Source of the DNA: Brevundimonas sp. NIBR10
Lineage (GTDB): Bacteria > Pseudomonadota > Alphaproteobacteria > Caulobacterales > Caulobacteraceae
Length of the DNA stretch: 64,000 nt
Assembly: GCF_027912515.1 (NCBI RefSeq)
Contig: NZ_CP115464.1
Span: 62,001 to 126,000, forward strand
Direction: 5' to 3'
The notes below the pieces were generated by a model. That model worked only from the letters and a program-made list of their open reading frames with translations, was not told the DNA's origin and did no database searches. Numbering within the stretch: position 1 is the stretch's first letter; each line of letters opens with the position of its first letter. Below, in pieces: positions 49,556 to 55,971 of the stretch. The translations under genes were made by a program, and so were the position numbers.

Positions 49556-50349
49556 GCGGCCCCCAGCAGATCGAGCTGCGGCGACGGTGCCTCGCCGGCG
49601 AACTTCACCCGATCGTCGGCCAGGGTCAGCCGCGAACAGGTCCCAGGCGGGATGATCCGCTCCAGCGACGCGTCCATGGCCCAGGCGGCCTCGATGGCGG
49701 TGCGGAATGGACTGTCGGCCAGAGCCTCGGGCTGCAGCCAGACGAACCAGGCATAGGCCGTCGCCGACGACAGGTCCGGATCCCACGACCCCAGCTGTAT
49801 GGGCACCCGTTCGGCGAAAGGGGCGGTCACGGCCTTGCGCCGCATCAGGGGATAGCGGCCGACGCTCTCGGTGAAGGCCAGCCGACACAGGACCGCGACG
49901 CCGCGCGTGGCGATCTCGAGCCCGCGCTGCACGAAGGCCTCTGCCTTGGCGAAAGGTGGATTGGTCACGATCCAGTCGATGGCCCAAGGTGGACGTGGCC
50001 TGTCCGAACGCAGGAAGTCACCTGTCCAGTCGCCATAGCCATGCGGATGAATATCGCTGGCCCAGACCGCGAACCCCTCCTGGTGAAGAGGTTCAGCCAT
50101 ATGGCCTGCGCCGCACGCCGGCTCCCAGACCGTCGATGCTTTGGGATCGAGCGCCCAAATCAGCTCTGCTCCCGCCCGCGCCGCCCAGGGCGGTGTCGGA
50201 AAGAAGTTCAGCTCGCGCATCAGAGCCGTGTGGGCGTCATCGCCGTCGATGACAGAGCCGGCCGAGCTTTCCATGCCAAAGGGCAGGGCGGGGGCTGATG
50301 GGAGAGGGCTATGGCGAGGCCCGCGCGCGCCCGTGATCGTGGGGCTCAT
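49552..50349 (-). CDS. Phage DNA methyltransferase-like protein (NPPF motif)
   Basis: A 265-aa protein. SAM motif 'VWEPACGAGHMAEPLHQEG' (about 73-91), acidic 'WASDIHPHGYGDWTGDF', and catalytic 'DWIVTNPPFAKAEAF' (NPPF) fit phage N6-adenine methyltransferases of the class found in replication operons. No specificity domain is visible. It may modify phage DNA, alongside the D12 enzyme at the left end. Confidence 0.75.
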   Translation of the reverse strand: MSPTITGARGPRHSPLPSAPALPFGMESSAGSVIDGDDAHTALMRELNFFPTPPWAARAGAELIWALDPKASTVWEPACGAGHMAEPLHQEGFAVWASDIHPHGYGDWTGDFLRSDRPRPPWAIDWIVTNPPFAKAEAFVQRGLEIATRGVAVLCRLAFTESVGRYPLMRRKAVTAPFAERVPIQLGSWDPDLSSATAYAWFVWLQPEALADSPFRTAIEAAWAMDASLERIIPPGTCSRLTLADDRVKFAGEAPSPQLDLLGAA

Positions 50350-51200
50350 GCCGCCACCAGATTGCCCCGCAGGGCATCCGTCAGGGCGTCGGGATGCACA
50401 TCGAACAGGTCCGCCACCTCTTCGACGCCCCAGGCTGCCGCCATGAACCAGGAGGCCCAGCGCGTCACGCGCGGCGACACCGGCCTGACCCGAATGATGC
50501 CTGGCCCCGAGGGCAATGACGGGACGCGCGGTTCGGGTCGCGCCCGCGTCTTACGCGGCATCGCGGGAGCCCTGACCGGAACCGGCAGGGTGTCGGCCTG
50601 GACCGCAGAGCGGGGTTTGACGACGGCGGCGGCGATTGGCACCGCGACCGCCTTTGCGGAGGAGGGCCGATCCTGGATCACGATGCGGGCGGCCGCCAGA
50701 TCATCCGGGGAGGCGACAGGCAGGGCCTCGGCGATCGTCATCAGGTCGTCGGTCGTGACCCCGGCCTTGGCCAGCATCGAGGGGGCCAGTTCCTGGGGCG
50801 AGATGGCCAGCAGATCGGCGAGCACGAAGGTGGTCTGGCCGAACCGGGCCCTGAGCGCCGCCCCGGCCAGGAACCGGACCCTGCGGGCGGCAGGACCACG
50901 ACGATAGGCATCGGACGGCTCCACCCCGCGCAACCGCGCAGCCGCTGCGATCGCAGCCGTCAGCTGGCCCTGGGTCAGGATCGAGGCGGAGCGGCGCACG
51001 GCCTCTGGAGCCTCGACATCCGGCAGGGTCGCGACGGCCGGTACTGCGACAGGCGGCTCTGCGACCGTCAGCCCCTGAGCGCCCAGATCGCGACGCATCC
51101 GCGCCACCCACCCGACCGATCGGCCCAGCATCAGGCCGACGCTGGCGTCGCTCATCGAAGACGACAGGGCCCCGATCTGATGTTCGCTCAGGCGGCTCAT
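50346..51200 (-). CDS. Putative DNA-binding protein with two HTH-like ends
   Basis: A 284-aa protein. The N-terminus ('LSSSMSDASVGLMLGRSVGW', then 'VARMRRDLGA') looks like a helix-turn-helix. The middle (residues 75-165) is helical and ends in a long Pro/Arg linker. The C-terminal 45 residues ('WFMAAAWGVEEVADLFDVHP') form another HTH. As a large DNA-binding protein in the replication operon it is a candidate replication initiator, but this is inference from context. Confidence 0.55.
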   Translation of the reverse strand: MSRLSEHQIGALSSSMSDASVGLMLGRSVGWVARMRRDLGAQGLTVAEPPVAVPAVATLPDVEAPEAVRRSASILTQGQLTAAIAAAARLRGVEPSDAYRRGPAARRVRFLAGAALRARFGQTTFVLADLLAISPQELAPSMLAKAGVTTDDLMTIAEALPVASPDDLAAARIVIQDRPSSAKAVAVPIAAAVVKPRSAVQADTLPVPVRAPAMPRKTRARPEPRVPSLPSGPGIIRVRPVSPRVTRWASWFMAAAWGVEEVADLFDVHPDALTDALRGNLVAA

Positions 51201-51520
51201 CCGTCGATATCCCGGCGGAACCGCCCCGAGGCCGCCGCCAAGGCGGCGCGCACAGCCTCGGCCGCCTCGGCCAGCTCGGCCTGCAGGGCGACCCGGCCCC
51301 GCGTCGTCTCATTCAGATAGCGCCGGCACAGGCCGACCAGGACGACGCAGGGATTTTCCTTGTTCAGCACCCCGGCGACCGGCGTGCGCTTGGCCTTGCC
51401 GGTGACACCGGCCAGCCCGGTCTGGGCCTTGTCGGCCGGGGCCCGCGCCGCGATGGCCGCGCGATCGGCGAGCAGGGTCCAGACGGCGGCATCCTCGGGC
51501 GTGAAGGGATGGGGTTTCAT
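51197..51520 (-). CDS. 107-aa hypothetical protein, early leftward operon
   Basis: Starts MKPHPFTPEDAAVWTLLADR. 'NPCVVLVGLCRRYLNETTRG' and an Ala/Glu-rich helical end suggest a helical protein. It overlaps its neighbours by 4 bp. No family recognised. Confidence 0.6.
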   Translation of the reverse strand: MKPHPFTPEDAAVWTLLADRAAIAARAPADKAQTGLAGVTGKAKRTPVAGVLNKENPCVVLVGLCRRYLNETTRGRVALQAELAEAAEAVRAALAAASGRFRRDIDG

Positions 51521-51975
51521 GACCGCCCTTTCAGGATGTCGCCCAGGCTCGATGCGACGTCGCGGAACTCGGCCATTCCCTTTTCGACCAGGTCGAGGAT
51601 CTCGCGCGCCTCATGGGCCTCGATGCGATTGTCGCCCGCCAGGGCCCGACGCACCGCGCCCTGCAGGCTGGCGGCCGCCTCGGTCGCCTCCGACGCTTCG
51701 TCGCGGATGTCCCCGACGCCGGCGACGGCGGGCCGGGCCTCGACCAGGGCGCGCGACACGATCGGCTCCCCGCAGAAGTCCTCGAGCACGGCGACGATGT
51801 CGATCGGCGCGAAGTCCGGCGCGGTCGGGACGCAGCACCGGCTCAGCTGGGCCTTGGAATAGGCCCGCCCCTGGCCCGACTCTTCGGCGGCGCGACAGGC
51901 TGCGACGGCTTCATCGAGACCGCCGCAGGCCTGGACCAGCGCCTTGAACTTGGCCTTGAGCAGAAGCGGGTTCAC
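51517..51975 (-). CDS. CII-like regulatory protein candidate, first gene of early leftward operon
   Basis: 152 aa from GTG 51975 with GGGGAG about 8 bp upstream. 'LKAKFKALVQACGGLDEAVA' and 'YSKAQLSRCCVPTAPDFAPI' look like an HTH followed by 'DIVAVLEDFCGEPIVSRALV', an arrangement seen in phage CII-type regulators. It opens the leftward replication operon, divergent from the gene at 52071. The regulator role is inferred. Confidence 0.55.
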   Translation of the reverse strand: MNPLLLKAKFKALVQACGGLDEAVAACRAAEESGQGRAYSKAQLSRCCVPTAPDFAPIDIVAVLEDFCGEPIVSRALVEARPAVAGVGDIRDEASEATEAAASLQGAVRRALAGDNRIEAHEAREILDLVEKGMAEFRDVASSLGDILKGRS

Positions 51976-52070
51976 GACGCCGCTCCCCGCTGCTTCGCGG
52001 GGGACGGATTCGCATCCGTCCCCGACTCGGCATCCCCTGCAATGCACAAACAGCCTTTGGAGAGAATGCG

Positions 52071-52406
52071 ATGGATCCAGACGAAGACGTCCGCCAGGCG
52101 ATCAGCGACCTGCGCGCCGGCCAGGACTTTTTGGCCATAAGGGTGAGCGCCCACGAATGGCTGCTCGAACAACTCACCGCCAACGTGCTGCTGCAGTTCC
52201 CCGCCGACGAAGCCTTGGCGTTTTTGGACGGGATCAGCGACCACGAAACACCCGTTTGGCGACACACAGAAGAAGGGCCGCGAGAAGTACAGCCGACACG
52301 AGCGGCCCTGCTGAACGCTGACGTAAAACGGCTCGCCGAGAAAATCCGTGAACGGGTTTTACAAGGCCCGGCAACTCAACCATCTCGGGTCCCGCCGCGC
52401 CGATGA
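52071..52406 (+). CDS. 111-aa hypothetical protein
   Basis: Starts MDPDEDVRQAISDLRAGQDF with GGAGAG before the ATG. Mostly helical and acidic ('WLLEQLTANVLLQFPADEAL'), with a charged C-terminus. It is transcribed rightward from the region shared with the early leftward operon and converges on the HTH gene at 52419. Function unknown. Confidence 0.6.
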   Translation: MDPDEDVRQAISDLRAGQDFLAIRVSAHEWLLEQLTANVLLQFPADEALAFLDGISDHETPVWRHTEEGPREVQPTRAALLNADVKRLAEKIRERVLQGPATQPSRVPPRR

Positions 52407-52418
52407 CCTGAAGACACC

Positions 52419-52742
52419 TCACGACGCCGCCTCCGTTCGCGAGACGTTCACGTCGGGAATCCCGGCGCCAGCGGCGTCGGCGGGCGCCATTGGTGCGGGG
52501 TCATCAACCGCCGCAGGGGCAGAGCCTTGGACATCATCGCCGCCAAGTTCACGGCATACGCTCGCCGCACTCACCTTTCCGCCACTCCAAGCCTGGATGC
52601 GAAGGGCGAGCCGCAGGGACGCCTCCCGTTTCCCGTTCTCGATGTCGGACAGCCAGCCCTTGCTCGATCGGCTCAAGCCAAGCGCCTCGGCGCATTGCTC
52701 GAGAGAGAGCCCTTTTTCGATTCGATAGGCGGAGAGTTCCAT
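52419..52742 (-). CDS. Cro/CI-type HTH repressor (leftward)
   Basis: A 107-aa protein. Residues 5-55 are a Cro/C1-type HTH ('RIEKGLSLEQCAEALGLSRS', 'GWLSDIENGKREASLRLAL'). The remaining 50 residues are Ala/Pro/Asp-rich and carry no LexA-like protease domain. It is divergent from a second HTH gene across three operators, the first of which starts 11 bp before its ATG. Whether it acts as CI or Cro cannot be decided from sequence. Confidence 0.75.
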   Translation of the reverse strand: MELSAYRIEKGLSLEQCAEALGLSRSSKGWLSDIENGKREASLRLALRIQAWSGGKVSAASVCRELGGDDVQGSAPAAVDDPAPMAPADAAGAGIPDVNVSRTEAAS

Positions 52743-52752
52743 GGTGCCGTTG

Positions 52753-52769
52753 GTTCACTCAGAATGAAC
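52753..52769. promoter_or_regulatory. Immunity operator 1
   Basis: GTTCACTCAGAATGAAC, a 17-bp imperfect palindrome with half-sites GTTCA and TGAAC. It lies 11 bp upstream of the leftward HTH gene, after a TTGACT (-35-like, 52774-52779 on the minus strand). Confidence 0.75.
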
Positions 52770-52787
52770 GCGCAGTCAAGTGCCACA

Positions 52788-52805
52788 GTTCATTCTAGGG
52801 TCAAC
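52788..52805. promoter_or_regulatory. Immunity operator 2 (degenerate)
   Basis: GTTCATTCTAGGGTCAAC, with half-site GTTCA and a weak partner GTCAAC. It starts 35 bp after operator 1 and is one base longer than the others, so probably weaker. Confidence 0.5.
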
Positions 52806-52821
52806 GACAACTCGCGCTCCA

Positions 52822-52838
52822 GTTCGCACAATATGAAC
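52822..52838. promoter_or_regulatory. Immunity operator 3
   Basis: GTTCGCACAATATGAAC, 17 bp, starting 34 bp after operator 2. It includes the ATG at 52833 that I use as the start of the rightward HTH gene, so binding would block its transcription or translation start. Confidence 0.65.
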
Positions 52839-53168
52839 ATGAGCGCGAACCCCACCCATGACTGGTTTTTGCAGGAGTGGTTCGCCACGGCAGGGCTTCG
52901 CCAAGCCGATCTAGTCAACAAGCTAGGCTACCAGAAAGGCACCGCCTTCAAGCTGTGGCACGGCGTCCAGCCCTATCGACGCGACAACGTGGACGACGTC
53001 GTCGGCTTGTTGCACATCGCACCATACGAACTGTTCATGCATCCAGAGGAGGCCATGCGCATCCGACGTATGAGATCTGTTCTGGCGGAAGCGGCACGCT
53101 CGGGTGAACCTGAAGCGGCGATAGACGTCACCTCGCCATCCGTTCGGCGGACCGGCACCCTGGGATGA
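52833..53168 (+). CDS. Cro/CI-type HTH regulator (rightward)
   Basis: 111 aa from the ATG at 52833; 52839 and 52764 are alternatives and none has a clear ribosome site, so a leaderless message is possible. Residues 10-65 ('WFATAGLRQADLVNKLGYQK', 'LLHIAPYELFMHPEEAM') form an HTH of the repressor class. The gene is divergent from the 107-aa HTH protein and its stop overlaps the next gene (ATGA). It may be the lysogenic repressor, being co-transcribed with a probable conversion gene. Confidence 0.7.
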   Translation: MNMSANPTHDWFLQEWFATAGLRQADLVNKLGYQKGTAFKLWHGVQPYRRDNVDDVVGLLHIAPYELFMHPEEAMRIRRMRSVLAEAARSGEPEAAIDVTSPSVRRTGTLG

Positions 53169-54274
53169 TCCGAGTATCCGCCCTGTCTCTCGCCTTGCTG
53201 ACTGCCGCTAACTCGGCCCAGGCCCAGTCGTGGACATTCTCGTCGGCCCGGGATCCGTTCACGGACAAACCCACCTATCGAGCGAGCCAGACCTCACGGC
53301 GACACTCCATGAACGTCCGATGCAAGGATGATCGCCTCGAGGTGTATCTGGTGATCGTCGGCTATCTCGGCGACGCTGCGGACGTGCGCTATCGCTTCGA
53401 CAACGGCGAAGTCCGCACCAATACCTGGGACACCTCAACTGACGGATCCGGCGTGTTCGCTCCTGGGCCAGGCGAGTTTGCCAGGAGCCTGATGACCTCC
53501 AGTCGCCTGGTTTTTGAGGTGACGGGTGAATACGGGTCTCCCGACCAGATCGCCGTCTCTCTTGCCGGATCGAGCGGGCCGATCGGCCGGGTTCTGGATG
53601 GCTGCGGCGTCCCGCGAAGCGAAATCTATAGGCCCGATGGACCGATCTGGCGCCGGGCAGTCGAGGCGATCGACGCTGCCGATCGCGACACCATTGAACT
53701 CGTTTCTGGCTTTCTCGCGGCCTCCGATCTTTATGATGGATCGCCCGGCCGTACTCGCCCGGTGGGGCTTTATCAGGCCCTGTCCGACTTCTACAGCGGC
53801 TATTGGAGTATGTGCAGGTCCGGTCGAAGCCTTTCCCAATCTTGCGACACATGGACCGCCTCGCGGCGCTACAATAATGACGCCGACTATCCCAAAGAGC
53901 CTATCGAGCTCTTGGCGGAGATAGTCAGCGCGCCGCCGGCACCGGAAACACCGGCAGTAGCTTCCACGACACCCGCCGTCCTCACGAACGTGACCTGGAG
54001 TCGGCCGCCGAGAGTGACGGCCGATGATTTTCCTTCTCGGGCTCTGGACCGGGGCGTCGGCGGGTTTGCCACGGTGAGCTGCACGGCAGCCGCCACCGGC
54101 AGGCCGGCCAACTGCCGGGTCGTTTCTGAATCCCCGGCCGGATTGGGGTTCGGACAAGCCGCCGTTCGTGTAGTTCAGCGCGCGCAGCTCTCGCCGAGGA
54201 GTTCTGGAACGATCGCCGACCCGACCTTTACGACACGGGTCGAGTTCAATGTTCCGACGCCAGCCGCTCCTTAG
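53165..54274 (+). CDS. Periplasmic protein with TonB C-terminal domain, repressor-linked
   Basis: A 369-aa protein. The signal peptide is residues 1-21 ('LSLALLTAANSAQAQ', cleavage after AQA). Residues 22-150 are a beta domain with two Cys ('MNVRCKDDRLEVYLV' and 'GRVLDGCGVP'), resembling VasI/TagO-type domains. Residues 155-250 are helical, then a Pro/Thr linker. The last 90 residues ('GGFATVSCTAAATGRPANCR', 'FGQAAVRVVQRAQLSP') fit a TonB C-terminal domain. It lacks the TonB N-terminal membrane anchor. Co-transcription with an immunity regulator suggests expression in lysogens and possibly superinfection exclusion (inference). Confidence 0.7.
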   Translation: MIRVSALSLALLTAANSAQAQSWTFSSARDPFTDKPTYRASQTSRRHSMNVRCKDDRLEVYLVIVGYLGDAADVRYRFDNGEVRTNTWDTSTDGSGVFAPGPGEFARSLMTSSRLVFEVTGEYGSPDQIAVSLAGSSGPIGRVLDGCGVPRSEIYRPDGPIWRRAVEAIDAADRDTIELVSGFLAASDLYDGSPGRTRPVGLYQALSDFYSGYWSMCRSGRSLSQSCDTWTASRRYNNDADYPKEPIELLAEIVSAPPAPETPAVASTTPAVLTNVTWSRPPRVTADDFPSRALDRGVGGFATVSCTAAATGRPANCRVVSESPAGLGFGQAAVRVVQRAQLSPRSSGTIADPTFTTRVEFNVPTPAAP

Positions 54275-54510
54275 GGCTCGATACCCTCAGGCACGTCACC
54301 TTCGGTCGCCAGGACTTCAATCTCAGTCCACACATCGCCGGCCGCGCTGGTCTCGATCCTATAGAAAACCATACCGTCGACCCGACCGGTCATTGCGCGA
54401 CCGCGACGGGCGATAGCGGCCTCGCTTGGCCCCGGATACCGCTCCGACACCGCCAGACACCCAGCCCGGCGACGGTATCCCTCTACAACGTAGCTAGCGG
54501 CCTTTGCCAT
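54271..54510 (-). CDS. 79-aa hypothetical protein from the right operator region
   Basis: Starts MAKAASYVVEGYRRRAGCLA with GGGAGG 6 bp upstream, a strong ribosome site. The rest is a small alpha/beta sequence ('MTGRVDGMVFYRIETSAAGD') with an acidic end. It is transcribed leftward from 54511-54674, divergent from the early rightward operon, and converges on the TonB-C gene with a 4-bp overlap. No HTH seen. Confidence 0.65.
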   Translation of the reverse strand: MAKAASYVVEGYRRRAGCLAVSERYPGPSEAAIARRGRAMTGRVDGMVFYRIETSAAGDVWTEIEVLATEGDVPEGIEP

Positions 54511-54573
54511 TTCGAGCCTCCCAATCGTTAACGGCCCACTGATTCCTTCACCGTGAACTAGAGTCGAGAGCTG

Positions 54574-54594
54574 GTACGTCAGTTCCGGACGTAC
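54574..54594. promoter_or_regulatory. 7-7-7 inverted repeat at the early rightward promoter
   Basis: GTACGTC (54574-54580), AGTTCCG, GACGTAC (54588-54594): a perfect inverted repeat that directly abuts operator A. Likely the site of a second regulator of this divergent region. Confidence 0.55.
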
Positions 54595-54611
54595 GTTCAC
54601 TTGTGATGAAC
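54595..54611. promoter_or_regulatory. Operator A of the early rightward operon
   Basis: GTTCACTTGTGATGAAC, 17 bp, the same half-sites (GTTCAC and TGAAC) as immunity operator 1, so probably the same repressor. Confidence 0.75.
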
Positions 54612-54630
54612 TTTTGTCTTGACGGCTTTG

Positions 54631-54647
54631 GTTCACCTGTGATGAAC
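54631..54647. promoter_or_regulatory. Operator B of the early rightward operon, within the promoter
   Basis: GTTCACCTGTGATGAAC, 36 bp after operator A and differing from it at one base. It lies just downstream of TTGACG (54619-54624, -35-like) and covers the -10 position, so binding would block rightward transcription. Confidence 0.75.
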
Positions 54648-54674
54648 CTGTGACTTCCATAACGGAGGTCACCG

Positions 54675-55097
54675 ATGTCGCCGCCTGCCGATCCTGCCGC
54701 CCCATCCCTCGCCCGCTCCATCCGCGACGCGATGTGGAGCCTCACCCCGTCCGGCCGCCCCCGCCCTGTCGTCGAGGCCCGCGACGTTGCCGCCGAGCTG
54801 ATCGCAGCCCTGGGCCACGGCCGCCCGATCGCCGGGTTCGACATGGGGTCGGCCGTCGTGATCGCCGGGCGGATGGCTGAGCCCCGCGTCTGGGTCCGGG
54901 CCGACGGCCGTACCTGGACCCTGACGACGATCGAGGCGGCGACCGTCGCCCTGCGCATCCGGATCGCCGCGTTCCGCGCCGCTGATCTCCTGGCCGACGC
55001 CTTCAACCGGGCGATCGTCGAGGCCGAGGGCCGGATGGACCGGCTGCACAGCCCATTTCCTGAGGGTCTGGCCCCGCGCATCGAGGACGGCGAGTGA
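54675..55097 (+). CDS. 140-aa hypothetical protein, first gene of early rightward operon
   Basis: Starts MSPPADPAAPSLARSIRDAM with GGAGG 6 bp upstream. It has an alpha/beta look ('DVAAELIAALGHGRPIAGFD', 'MAEPRVWVRADGRTWTLTTI') and ends in a long helix ('FRAADLLADAFNRAIVEAEG'). As the first gene after the repressed promoter it may be a regulator, but no DNA-binding motif is clear. Confidence 0.65.
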   Translation: MSPPADPAAPSLARSIRDAMWSLTPSGRPRPVVEARDVAAELIAALGHGRPIAGFDMGSAVVIAGRMAEPRVWVRADGRTWTLTTIEAATVALRIRIAAFRAADLLADAFNRAIVEAEGRMDRLHSPFPEGLAPRIEDGE

Positions 55098-55390
55098 CCG
55101 CCGCCCCCATCACACCGGCCAGGGCCTCGAACCGGGCGCTCCCGGACTGGGCCACCCAGCTGCAGCGAATCTATGCCGGCGGACGCGACCGCTGCATCGG
55201 CAAGGTCCGCTACACCTCCGAACAGGCGGCGCGCGGCAACGGCCAGGGCTTCCTGCGCAAGACCGAGGCCCCTGTCTCCCGCCTCTGGCCCTACGCCTGC
55301 ACCCATTGCCGGGGCTGGCACCTGACCAAGCGTGAGGGCGCGACGCCGGCCGTCACTGCCCTGTCGCCGCGCGAAGGGGTGCCGCTGTGA
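55094..55390 (+). CDS. 98-aa phage protein with CxxC ribbon
   Basis: Starts at GTG 55094 overlapping the previous stop. 'CIGKVRYTSEQAARGNGQGF' and 'LWPYACTHCRGWHLTKRE' form a pattern common in small phage proteins; the CTHC with a following His may bind zinc. Function unknown. Confidence 0.6.
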   Translation: MTAAPITPARASNRALPDWATQLQRIYAGGRDRCIGKVRYTSEQAARGNGQGFLRKTEAPVSRLWPYACTHCRGWHLTKREGATPAVTALSPREGVPL

Positions 55391-55851
55391 ACGCCGCCGC
55401 CGTTTCCGCCGGTCCCGCCACAGTCGGTGCCGCCGCCCATCGCACGATCGCCGAGCAGCTGAGTGACCCGGCCGTCTATGTCGAGTTCGCGCCGGGGGCC
55501 TGCGCCTATCAGGCCTCCGACATCTTCGGCGGGCCCGAACGCGCCGGTCAGGGCCCCCATCCGGACGACGTGATCAAGAGCGTCTGCCGCAGCCTGCGGT
55601 GCGGGCCGCTCGACCTGGTCTGCGACCCCGATCCTGCCGACGCACGATGCGCCTACATCGCGGACGTCCACGGGGTCCGCCTGTGCCGGGTCAGCGGCCT
55701 GACCCCGGACCAGGCCAACTCCGCCCTGCTGTCGGTCTCCATCTCCGGCTGGGTTCCGGGCGACCGCGAGATCGTCACCGCGCCGACCCGCACGGTCGCC
55801 GACCTCATGCCTGGACAGCGCACCCCACTCGCCCAGGAGCGACTGCTGTGA
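55387..55851 (+). CDS. 154-aa hypothetical protein
   Basis: Starts at GTG 55387 (overlap with the previous stop). It contains six cysteines spread through residues 39-101 ('PGACAYQA', 'SVCRSLRCGPLDLVCDPD', 'ARCAYIAD', 'RLCRVSGL'). No known family. Part of the overlapping early rightward operon. Confidence 0.55.
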   Translation: MNAAAVSAGPATVGAAAHRTIAEQLSDPAVYVEFAPGACAYQASDIFGGPERAGQGPHPDDVIKSVCRSLRCGPLDLVCDPDPADARCAYIADVHGVRLCRVSGLTPDQANSALLSVSISGWVPGDREIVTAPTRTVADLMPGQRTPLAQERLL

Positions 55852-55958
55852 AGCGCGGCCCCGTCCTTTCGCCCCACGGCCGCGACGTCGTCGTGGGCGT
55901 CATCATCCTCATCGTCGCCGCCGTCTGCGCCTTCGCATTCGGCGACATCCCCTGCTGA
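55848..55958 (+). CDS. 36-aa single-span membrane peptide
   Basis: Starts at GTG 55848 overlapping the previous stop. Basic start ('KRGPVLSPHGRD'), then one hydrophobic helix ('VVVGVIILIVAAVCAFAFG') and a short end with Cys. Too short to assign; likely an inner-membrane peptide. Confidence 0.5.
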   Translation: MKRGPVLSPHGRDVVVGVIILIVAAVCAFAFGDIPC

Positions 55959-55971
55959 CCGGACCCTTACG

